DNA from: an uncultured bacterium | GTDB lineage: Bacteria > Cyanobacteriota > Vampirovibrionia > Gastranaerophilales > Gastranaerophilaceae | Length of the DNA: 5,857 nt | Direction of reading: 5' to 3' | Assembly (NCBI GenBank): GCA_902765655.1 | Contig: CACXAK010000149.1 | Coordinates: 1 to 5,857 of the forward strand | In this document: one piece after another, positions 1 to 5,294 of the stretch | How the letters are laid out: every line of letters begins with the position of its first letter | How positions within the stretch are numbered: position 1 is the first letter of the stretch | Position numbers and translations under genes: made by a program | Notes under the pieces: generated by a model | What the model was told of the DNA's origin: nothing | Seen by the model: only the letters and a program-made list of their open reading frames with translations | The model's database searches: none

Positions 1-905
1 TTATCATATGTTTCAATAGTTTTGTGTACATAGTTGATAATATATTTCTGCAATTCTCCGTTAATGTCTTTAATATTTATTACAACACAATTTTTATTTC
101 TTAATGTTTCATCTAAAACTGTAAATTCGTCTGCTTCATTGGCAAATATACCCAAGTCGCGGTATTTTAAAAGTTTATTCTTTAATAATGCGAGTTCAGG
201 CATTTGGGTTTCTTTGTATTGTGCCGTAACAACATCTATAAAGTTTTCTATCGGTAAAAATTCATCATCAAGAGTTTTTATATATTGCTGAACGGCATAA
301 AAAATATCCTGAATAACTGCTTTTGTAGGGACATCAACATTTTTTAAATCATATTCAAATATATAATCAATAAAATCCGAATTAAGGGGAAGTTTAAAAT
401 CTTTTGACAGCTCCATTTTTGGATAATCTTCAAAGAATGAATCCGTATCAATAATTACACTTTTTTCTTTCATTCTGAAAAGTTGTCTTACACAATTTGA
501 AATCAGAACGGATTTTTCGGAATCATTTTCGCTAAAAACCGTAAAATTATGTTCAAATATAGATGCATCTACATCCAATTGGTCCGTACATCCTGAAATT
601 TGCCCAATTCTTAAACGATTTTCAACAGGCAATAAATTTAACAATTCACTTGCAGGGAGTTCAATAATATTGCTGTTTATACTTGGCGTAGAACCGTCAT
701 ATTCGCTTACAACGCCCTCAGATGAAAAAGAAAACATCAATTTGGCAACCGCAAAATTATTTACGTTATCAGCTTTTAGGTTTACATACTGAGCAACATA
801 AGACTTTTCTTCCCCGGTAAGTGCAATAAATTGTCCGAGTGTCGGTCTTTCATTTTCATTATAAGAAAGTTTAATTAGATTATTTCTGATTTCGATTAAC
901 TTCAT
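1..905 (-). CDS. HerA/DUF87-like ATPase-fold protein with degenerate P-loop (3' end cut by window edge)
   Basis: The frame is open from ATG at 905 down to base 1 (301 codons seen, no stop), so the C-terminus lies outside the window. The layout resembles HerA/FtsK-type motor proteins. Residues about 1-115 form a strand-rich N-terminal region like the HAS-barrel, ending in LRIGQISG (98-105). A stretch at 123-142 then occupies the Walker A position, followed by VIIDTDSFFED (150-160), where HerA proteins have the 'viDp.gE' strand. A later helical part carries KNKLLKYRDLGIF (242-254) and CVVINIKDI (273-281), like the conserved HerA segment before Walker B. The P-loop reads SENDSEKS: Lys131 and Ser132 remain, but all three consensus glycines are gone, so ATP binding is doubtful. 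The start is supported by AGAGGG at 913-918, 7 bases upstream. It follows yqeK in the same direction with a likely promoter of its own. The family call is by pattern only. DNA translocase, partner subunit or pseudo-ATPase are all possible. Confidence 0.55.
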   Translation of the reverse strand, partial: MKLIEIRNNLIKLSYNENERPTLGQFIALTGEEKSYVAQYVNLKADNVNNFAVAKLMFSFSSEGVVSEYDGSTPSINSNIIELPASELLNLLPVENRLRIGQISGCTDQLDVDASIFEHNFTVFSENDSEKSVLISNCVRQLFRMKEKSVIIDTDSFFEDYPKMELSKDFKLPLNSDFIDYIFEYDLKNVDVPTKAVIQDIFYAVQQYIKTLDDEFLPIENFIDVVTAQYKETQMPELALLKNKLLKYRDLGIFANEADEFTVLDETLRNKNCVVINIKDINGELQKYIINYVHKTIETYD

Positions 906-930
906 TTAAATGCCCTCTACATTGACTTTG

Positions 931-961
931 ATTGTACCATGAAAACAGCTTGCCTTGCCAA
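931..961 (-). promoter_or_regulatory. Putative extended -10 promoter for the HerA-like gene
   Basis: On the minus strand, the 66-base gap after yqeK holds TTGGCA (956-961) and TACAAT (931-936), separated by 19 bases. TG at 938-939 makes an extended -10 (TGGTACAAT), which can compensate for a long spacer. The start would fall about 20-25 bases before the ATG at 905, leaving room for the AGAGGG ribosome site at 913-918. No clear terminator follows yqeK, so read-through from nadD-yqeK is also possible. The call rests on motif match only. Confidence 0.4.
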
Positions 962-971
962 AATTATTAAG

Positions 972-1568
972 TTAGTTAACATTTATTGATTTTTCCATAA
1001 TATTGTATATTTCAACAGTAAGCGGACATATTTTCAAATCTCTGTCTACAAGACTTTTTATTGTTTCTTTGTAGCAAGCTAATATTGATTTGTTCAGACC
1101 GTTTTCACTTTCTAAGTCTTTTGTGATTTTACTTCTGTACTCCTCGCTTCGTGTGCGTGGTTCAATTTTATCGGCAAGAAAAATAATTTTTTCAAAATCT
1201 GTCATACTAATTTTACCAAGTGTATGCCATCTGATAGACGAAAGCATTTCTGCATCCTTGACCCCGAATACAGTTTTTGCAATATAATAACTTGCCGGAG
1301 CATGCAAAGTTTTTTTGTTTGCACGCTCATCTTCATCAACATCATCAAGATAAGAGTCTATTATTTCAAGTAATTTTTCATCGCTGAAGCATTTTGCACA
1401 ATCGTGTAACAGCCCTGCTGTATATGCTCTTTCTTCATTAAGCCCGAATTTTTTTGCGAGTTCTTTTGCGCTCTCTGCGGTTCCGAGTGAATGCAGATAT
1501 CTTTTTTCACTAAGATTATTTTTAAGCCACTTGTGCGCTTCTTCCATGCTAATTTTCATATAATCCAT
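972..1568 (-). CDS. yqeK: YqeK-family HD-domain hydrolase, probable symmetrical bis(5'-nucleosyl)-tetraphosphatase
   Basis: This is a 198-residue cytosolic HD-superfamily protein. The metal and catalytic pattern of YqeK is complete: His26 (YLHSLG), His55-Asp56 (GLLHDCAK), His89 (LHAPASY), His115 (IRWHTLG) and Asp133 in FLADKIEPRTR (130-140). Length fits the family, which is usually about 185-200 residues. Characterised YqeK proteins split diadenosine tetraphosphate into two ADP using a di-iron centre; that activity is inferred here from family membership. The ATG at 1568 lies inside the end of nadD, giving a 20-base overlap and suggesting translational coupling. An AAAGGA (1583-1588) sits 14 bases upstream, rather far. 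Met4 (1559) and Met8 (1547) are possible later starts with no better ribosome site. nadD-yqeK adjacency is widespread in Firmicutes and relatives and supports the call. rsfS, which often follows yqeK, is absent here. Confidence 0.92.
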   Translation of the reverse strand: MDYMKISMEEAHKWLKNNLSEKRYLHSLGTAESAKELAKKFGLNEERAYTAGLLHDCAKCFSDEKLLEIIDSYLDDVDEDERANKKTLHAPASYYIAKTVFGVKDAEMLSSIRWHTLGKISMTDFEKIIFLADKIEPRTRSEEYRSKITKDLESENGLNKSILACYKETIKSLVDRDLKICPLTVEIYNIMEKSINVN

Positions 1569-2145
1569 TTTTTAAAATATATTCCTTTACTTTTTCATTG
1601 ATTAAGTTTTCGGTATTTTCGTTTTCTTTAATTCTTTTTCTTAATTCCGTCGATGAAATATCTTCAAAAGGCAAATCTTCAAAATCAAAATCGTAGCCCT
1701 TATCTTTTAAATAATTATACTCTAAAGGTGAAAAATTATTTTCCCTTTTAAACACGATAAAATTAATAAGATTTTTTAATTTATCCGCTTTATACCATGT
1801 TTCAATTTGCTTAAAAGCATCAGTCCCGATGATAAAATTTATTTTGCCTTCGACATCATATTGTTTATACAATTCACAAATTGTCAGATATGTATAAGAT
1901 TTCCCTTCTCTTCGAAATTCGATGTCACTGACTTCAATTTTCTGATTATTCAAATCCGAAAGTGCAAGTTTTGCCATTTTTAAACGGTGATAACTCATAT
2001 TCCCGTCATAATCTTTATGAGGCGGTTTATATGCAGGGATTATAAGAAGCTTGTCAAAGCCATACTTATCAATTGCATACCGTACAACCCTAATATGGGC
2101 ATTATGAATTGGATTAAACGTCCCTTGAAAAACACATAATTTCAT
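1549..2145 (-). CDS. nadD: Nicotinate-nucleotide adenylyltransferase
   Basis: This is a 198-residue cytosolic enzyme of NAD synthesis: nicotinate mononucleotide + ATP gives nicotinate adenine dinucleotide + PPi. It has the signatures of the nucleotidyltransferase alpha/beta phosphodiesterase fold. GTFNPIHNAH at 8-17 carries the HxxH-type ATP site (His14, His17). IPAYKPPHK (36-44), IGTDAF with Trp117 nearby (106-117), and ISSTELR at 163-169 (the ISSTxIR phosphate-binding motif) complete the set. Length matches NadD. The start at 2145 is fixed by the motif only 7 residues in. Upstream there is no recognisable Shine-Dalgarno; the bases just before the ATG form a palindrome instead. The gene overlaps yqeK by 20 bases and is divergent from cysK, whose -35 box lies inside this coding sequence. 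Confidence 0.95.
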   Translation of the reverse strand: MKLCVFQGTFNPIHNAHIRVVRYAIDKYGFDKLLIIPAYKPPHKDYDGNMSYHRLKMAKLALSDLNNQKIEVSDIEFRREGKSYTYLTICELYKQYDVEGKINFIIGTDAFKQIETWYKADKLKNLINFIVFKRENNFSPLEYNYLKDKGYDFDFEDLPFEDISSTELRKRIKENENTENLINEKVKEYILKNGLYEN

Positions 2146-2153
2146 AAGATAAT
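2125..2153 (+). promoter_or_regulatory. Sigma-70 type promoter for cysK
   Basis: TTGAAA (2125-2130, 5 of 6 to TTGACA) and GATAAT (2148-2153, 5 of 6 to TATAAT) are separated by exactly 17 bases. Transcription would begin near 2160, about 27 bases before the cysK ATG, leaving room for the AAAGGA ribosome site at 2175-2180. The -35 lies inside the 5' end of nadD on the opposite strand. This is the best promoter match in the window. Confidence 0.6.
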
Positions 2154-2158
2154 CTTAT
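2144..2158. promoter_or_regulatory. 7-1-7 palindrome over the cysK -10 and nadD start (possible operator)
   Basis: ATAAGAT (2144-2150) and ATCTTAT (2152-2158) are perfect inverted arms around one base. A second overlapping dyad, GATAA-N2-TTATC, spans 2148-2159. The element covers the cysK -10 box completely and includes two bases of the nadD start codon. A bound regulator could therefore block both genes. The 7-1-7 geometry is that of Fur/PerR/Zur sites, but the bases match those consensus sequences only partly, so no regulator is assigned. In nadD RNA the same bases could fold as a 6-bp stem with a 3-base loop. Confidence 0.35.
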
Positions 2159-2186
2159 CACAAATTTTATAGAGAAAGGATTATTT

Positions 2187-3107
2187 ATGAATATTGCAAA
2201 TGATTTAACAGAACTTGTCGGGCATACCCCGATTGTAAAACTGAATAAGCTAAATGACGGCGATGCTGATATAGCAGTTAAACTTGAATATTTCAATCCC
2301 GCAAATTCAATAAAAGACAGAGCCGCTTTGCAGATGATTCTTGATGCTGAAGCAGCCGGAAAAATCAATAAAGATACGGTGCTTATTGAACCAACAAGCG
2401 GAAATACAGGAATTGGGCTTGCAATGATATGCGCAATCAGAGGTTACAGAATAATTCTAACCATGCCTGAAACAATGTCACTTGAGCGCAGGGCAATTTT
2501 AAAAGGTTATGGGGCGGAGCTTATCCTAACCGAAGGTAAAAAAGGTATGCAGGGCGCAGTTGATAAAGCTTTTCAACTTCACAATGAAATTAAAAATTCT
2601 TTTATTCCTTCTCAATTTGATAATCCTTCAAATCCAAAAGCACATTATTTGAATACGTCAGAAGAAATCTGGAAAGATACAGACGGCAAAGTTGATATTG
2701 TTGTTGCAGGTGTTGGTACAGGCGGGACAATAAGCGGTATTGCAAGAAAATTAAAAGAAAAGAACCCGAATATAAAATGCGTAGCCGTTGAACCATATTC
2801 GTCACAAGTCCTTGCGGGTAAGGAGGCAGGGCCGCATAAAATTCAGGGAATCGGTGCGAATTTTAAACCGCAGAACTTTGATGAAAAATTGATTGATGAA
2901 ATTATTTCTGTTAAAAATGAAGATGCAATTGAAACCGCAAGGAATCTGGGAACAAAAGAAGGTATTTTAGCCGGTTTTTCAGGCGGAGCAAATGTTTATG
3001 CCGCACTTGAATTGTCTAAAAGATCGGTAAACAAAGGTAAATTAATCGTTACTGTTCTTCCTGACTGCGGGGACAGATATTTAAGTTCTGAATTGTATAA
3101 TATTTAA
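2187..3107 (+). CDS. cysK: Cysteine synthase A (O-acetylserine sulfhydrylase)
   Basis: This 306-residue cytosolic PLP enzyme makes L-cysteine from O-acetylserine and sulfide. Lys43 in NSIKDRAA (40-47) is the Schiff-base lysine. TSGNTG (70-75) is the substrate-binding loop. GTGGT (177-181) is the PLP phosphate loop. SGGA (265-268) stands where CysK usually has SSGAA, at the pyridine-nitrogen serine region, and the chain ends with PDCGDRYLSS (292-301), close to the family's PDxGERYLS. Length is normal (300-325). It has no N-terminal heme domain and no C-terminal CBS domain, which argues against cystathionine beta-synthase. O-phosphoserine use cannot be excluded from motifs alone. AAAGGA at 2175-2180 is 6 bases before the ATG. 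The gene is transcribed divergently from nadD and convergently with the 77-residue gene. No cysE is in the window, so serine acetylation must be encoded elsewhere. Confidence 0.95.
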   Translation: MNIANDLTELVGHTPIVKLNKLNDGDADIAVKLEYFNPANSIKDRAALQMILDAEAAGKINKDTVLIEPTSGNTGIGLAMICAIRGYRIILTMPETMSLERRAILKGYGAELILTEGKKGMQGAVDKAFQLHNEIKNSFIPSQFDNPSNPKAHYLNTSEEIWKDTDGKVDIVVAGVGTGGTISGIARKLKEKNPNIKCVAVEPYSSQVLAGKEAGPHKIQGIGANFKPQNFDEKLIDEIISVKNEDAIETARNLGTKEGILAGFSGGANVYAALELSKRSVNKGKLIVTVLPDCGDRYLSSELYNI

Positions 3108-3120
3108 AAATTATACAATT
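3091..3120. terminator. Shared hairpin at the convergent 3' ends of cysK and the 77-residue gene
   Basis: AATTGTATAAT (3091-3101) and ATTATACAATT (3110-3120) are perfect 11-bp inverted arms around an 8-base loop. The left arm is formed by the last codons of cysK and the right arm by the last codons and stop of the opposite gene. The stem is nearly all A-U, with one G-C pair. Only a short T-rich run (TTTTA, overlapping the end of the stem) follows on the plus side, and no T run follows on the minus side. It is placed like a bidirectional terminator but would be weak as a classical intrinsic one; it may instead act with Rho or protect 3' ends. Confidence 0.4.
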
Positions 3121-3344
3121 TTATCAAACTTTATTCCAAGTTCATTCAACTTAGCAATAACGTCGGTAGTTGGGGTTGGCAATTCAATTTTGTCAACGTG
3201 GAAGTTTGCAGGTACTTTGAATTTTTTTGTAATATCCAAAATCTCGTTGTACAAATAAGGTCTTTCAAGATTTTTCCCTGTTTTCGCCGGAATTACTGCA
3301 GTTTTCCAGCCGGTATAAATCGGATTGATAGCTCTTACAGACAT
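3111..3344 (-). CDS. Small protein of unknown function (77 residues)
   Basis: I do not recognise this protein. It starts MSVRAINPIYTGWK, has no cysteine, no membrane segment and no signal peptide, and is mildly basic (10 Lys and 2 Arg against 8 Asp/Glu). The middle (28-50) looks like a helix followed by a VPANFHVDKIELP strand stretch. The end (58-75) is a likely helix closing with LGIKFDKIV. This is a compact alpha/beta pattern, so probably a folded cytosolic domain. The frame stays open 8 codons further upstream to 3368. The Met at 3344 is preferred because AAAGGA (3352-3357) lies 7 bases before it, and the upstream codons would contain that ribosome site. The gene stands alone, convergent with cysK and divergent from the DXS-like gene. 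A good ribosome site and its own upstream region suggest a real gene. Confidence 0.7.
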   Translation of the reverse strand: MSVRAINPIYTGWKTAVIPAKTGKNLERPYLYNEILDITKKFKVPANFHVDKIELPTPTTDVIAKLNELGIKFDKIV

Positions 3345-3386
3345 AATTATTTCCTTTATTAGTAACAAATTAATTAAAATATAAAG

Positions 3387-3407
3387 AAAGTGTAATTTCT
3401 ACACTTT
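3387..3407. promoter_or_regulatory. 8-5-8 inverted repeat in the divergent intergenic region
   Basis: AAAGTGTA (3387-3394) and TACACTTT (3400-3407) are perfect 8-bp arms around 5 bases. They lie 42 bases upstream of the 77-residue gene's ATG (3344) and 22 bases upstream of the DXS-like gene's -35 box. The 21-bp size fits a dimeric repressor or activator site. It does not match a regulator consensus I know. The only other structures I find in this 144-base gap are the promoter at 3430-3457 and the ribosome sites. Confidence 0.35.
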
Positions 3408-3429
3408 ATAAACTTATGTAAACTGTTTC

Positions 3430-3457
3430 TTGACTTTAAAAAAAATCACGAGATACT
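3430..3457 (+). promoter_or_regulatory. Putative promoter of the DXS-like gene
   Basis: TTGACT (3430-3435, 5 of 6) is followed after 16 bases by GATACT (3452-3457, 4 of 6 to TATAAT). The start would be near 3464, giving a leader of about 25 bases. That is too short for a riboswitch, so no thiamine diphosphate (THI-box) control is encoded in such a transcript. Confidence 0.45.
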
Positions 3458-3477
3458 AATATAGTGAAGAGCTAATT

Positions 3478-3483
3478 AGGAGG
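3478..3483 (+). promoter_or_regulatory. Strong Shine-Dalgarno fixing the DXS-like start
   Basis: AGGAGG lies 5 bases before the ATG at 3489 and is the strongest ribosome site in the window. It suggests high translation of the DXS-like enzyme and settles its start. Confidence 0.75.
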
Positions 3484-3488
3484 GCTGT

Positions 3489-5273
3489 ATGACTGCATTA
3501 CAAACAACAATTTTAGAAAATATTAATTCACCTGCTGATGTAAAAAAACTTTCATTAAATGAGATGAAAATTCTTGCTCAGGATATAAGACAGGGAATTT
3601 TGAATCGTGTAGATAAGGTCGGCGGGCATCTTGGTCCTGACTTGGGTATAGTTGAAGCAACAATAGCACTGCATTATGTTTTTAATTCTGTTTTTAATTC
3701 TCCGCAGGATAAATTTATTTTTGATGTTTCTCATCAGGTATATCCGCACAAAATGCTTACGGGCAGAAAGCAGGGTTTTTTAGATCCTCTTAATCATCCT
3801 GAGATTTCAGGTTATTCAAATCAAAATGAAAGCGAGCATGACCATTTTATGATAGGGCATACCTCAACTTCTGTTACTCTTGCAACTGGGGTTGCAAAAG
3901 CAAGAGATTTAAAAGGGGAAAAATATAATGTAATTGCTCTTATCGGAGATGGTTCATTGTCCGGAGGTGAAGCATTTGAAGGTCTTAATAACGCATCTGT
4001 TTTAGGGTCAAACTTCATCGTAATAGTAAATGATAACGAAATGTCAATTGCGGAGAATCAGGGCGGATTATATAAAAATCTGAAAGAGCTGAGAGATTCA
4101 AACGGAACCTGTACAAACAACTGGTTCAAAGCATTTGGATTTGATTATATTTATGTTGAAGAAGGTAATGATATTGAAACATTAATTAAGGCATTTGAAA
4201 GTGTAAAAGATTCTGTACGTCCTGTTGTAGTTCATATTCATACTTTAAAAGGTAAAGGTTTTGAAAAGGCGGAACAGAATAAAGAGTGGGGACATTGGTC
4301 AATCCCGGGGCTTATCAGTCAAAATCTCTCCCCATCAGGAGGAAATGCACCGGAATGTTATGAAACAATTACAAAAGAATATATTTTAAACAAAGTAAAA
4401 GAAGATCCGTCAGTAATTGCAATAAATGCAGCGACTCCGGGGGTATTTTGGTGGGATAAAGAATTCAGAAACAAATTAGGCAAAAACTATACTGATGTCG
4501 GTATAGCAGAACAGCATGCAACAGGTTATGCATCCGGGCTTGCAATGAATGGAGCAAAGCCGATTTTTGGTGTAATGACTTCATTTATTCAGCGCGCTTA
4601 TGACCAATTATCACAAGATTTGGCTTTGAATAATTCTCCTGCAACTATTCTTGTGTATTGGGGTGGAATTTCAAGTGCGGATTGTACTCACTTAGGATTA
4701 TTTGATATCCCTTTGATTTGTAATATCCCAAATATTGTTTATCTTGCGCCGACATGTAAGGAAGAATATTTGCGAATGCTTGATTGGTCCGTTGAACAAA
4801 ATGAGCATCCTGTTGCAATAAGAGTTCCTGCTTCAAATTATATTGTTTCAGGCACAGAAGATAAAACAGATTATTCTATTCTGAACAAATACAAAGTTGC
4901 AGCAAAAGGTTCAAAGGTTGCAATTATTGGTTTGGGCGATTTCTTTGAGCTTGGTAAACAAGTAAAAGAAGAATTAAAAACAAAATTAAATATTGATGCA
5001 ACTCTTATTAACCCGAGATTTATCTCAGGAATTGATGAAGACCTGCTCAACAGTTTAAAGTCAAATCACGATATAGTTATTACGCTTGAAAACGGAACAT
5101 TAGACGGTGGTTTTGGTGAAAAAATCTCAAGATTTTACGGCAATTCTGATATGAAAGTTTTAAACTACGGAGCTTTCAAAGAATTCAATGACAGAGTTTC
5201 TATGAGTGAATTGAATAAAAAATATCATTTGACCAAAGAACTTATTTGTCAGGATATTCAAAAAATTATTTAA
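3489..5273 (+). CDS. DXS-like thiamine diphosphate enzyme with altered acceptor site
   Basis: This 594-residue protein has the three-part architecture of 1-deoxy-D-xylulose-5-phosphate synthase. The N-terminal ThDP domain has GGHLG (His47 = E. coli His49), GHTSTS (123-128) and the ThDP/metal motif from GDG (153-155) to NDN (181-183). The pyrimidine domain has IAEQHA (Glu341 = Glu370) and FIQRAYDQ (Arg369 = Arg398). A transketolase C-domain with LENGTLDGGFG (533-543) completes it. It differs where true DXS grips glyceraldehyde 3-phosphate: DRAG becomes YWGG (R420 to Trp391), PRGN becomes PASN (R478 to Ala448), R99 aligns with Leu101, Y392 with Met363, and one residue is missing between Asp398 and His401. 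DXS activity is therefore doubtful. A shorter DXS-like group is known in Firmicutes, including lactobacilli that lack the MEP pathway, and this protein looks like it. Cofactor use is near certain, the substrate unknown. A second, canonical dxs would be expected elsewhere if the cell uses MEP. It may be co-transcribed with the gene at 5295. Confidence 0.85.
   Translation: MTALQTTILENINSPADVKKLSLNEMKILAQDIRQGILNRVDKVGGHLGPDLGIVEATIALHYVFNSVFNSPQDKFIFDVSHQVYPHKMLTGRKQGFLDPLNHPEISGYSNQNESEHDHFMIGHTSTSVTLATGVAKARDLKGEKYNVIALIGDGSLSGGEAFEGLNNASVLGSNFIVIVNDNEMSIAENQGGLYKNLKELRDSNGTCTNNWFKAFGFDYIYVEEGNDIETLIKAFESVKDSVRPVVVHIHTLKGKGFEKAEQNKEWGHWSIPGLISQNLSPSGGNAPECYETITKEYILNKVKEDPSVIAINAATPGVFWWDKEFRNKLGKNYTDVGIAEQHATGYASGLAMNGAKPIFGVMTSFIQRAYDQLSQDLALNNSPATILVYWGGISSADCTHLGLFDIPLICNIPNIVYLAPTCKEEYLRMLDWSVEQNEHPVAIRVPASNYIVSGTEDKTDYSILNKYKVAAKGSKVAIIGLGDFFELGKQVKEELKTKLNIDATLINPRFISGIDEDLLNSLKSNHDIVITLENGTLDGGFGEKISRFYGNSDMKVLNYGAFKEFNDRVSMSELNKKYHLTKELICQDIQKII
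3678..3701 (+). repeat. Perfect 12-bp in-frame tandem duplication in the DXS-like gene
   Basis: GTTTTTAATTCT occurs twice in a row (3678-3689 and 3690-3701) and encodes VFNS-VFNS (residues 64-71). Removing one copy gives HYVFNSPQDKFIFD, which aligns without a gap to the conserved DXS segment (HYVYNTPFDQLIWD in E. coli). The extra four residues are thus most simply a recent slippage or duplication. Confidence 0.85.
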
Positions 5274-5294
5274 CTTGTAAAAGAGGAAAAATCA

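Noticed and set aside
34..291. Plus-strand open frame opposite the HerA-like gene
   Set aside because: It is antisense to a long coherent coding frame, its composition looks like a mirrored coding strand, and it has no convincing ribosome site or motif.
1090..1287. Plus-strand open frame inside yqeK
   Set aside because: It lies antisense to a gene with complete HD-domain motifs and shows no recognisable protein features.
2114..2368. Minus-strand open frame across the start of cysK
   Set aside because: It is the mirror of cysK coding sequence and would run through the start of nadD in another frame; the real genes on both sides have clear motifs.
3345..3368. An earlier in-frame Met at 3368 for the small gene, giving 85 residues
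   Set aside because: The extra codons contain the AAAGGA site that correctly spaces the Met at 3344. No ribosome site is visible before 3368.
3345..3488. Riboswitch (for example thiamine diphosphate) upstream of the DXS-like gene
   Set aside because: The likely leader is about 25 bases and I see no THI-box-like conserved blocks. The only strong structure is a simple dyad upstream of the promoter.
3555..4018. Minus-strand open frames within the DXS-like gene (3555-3749, 3821-4018), and a further one at 4645-4836
   Set aside because: All lie antisense to the conserved ThDP enzyme and have no motif or ribosome site of their own.
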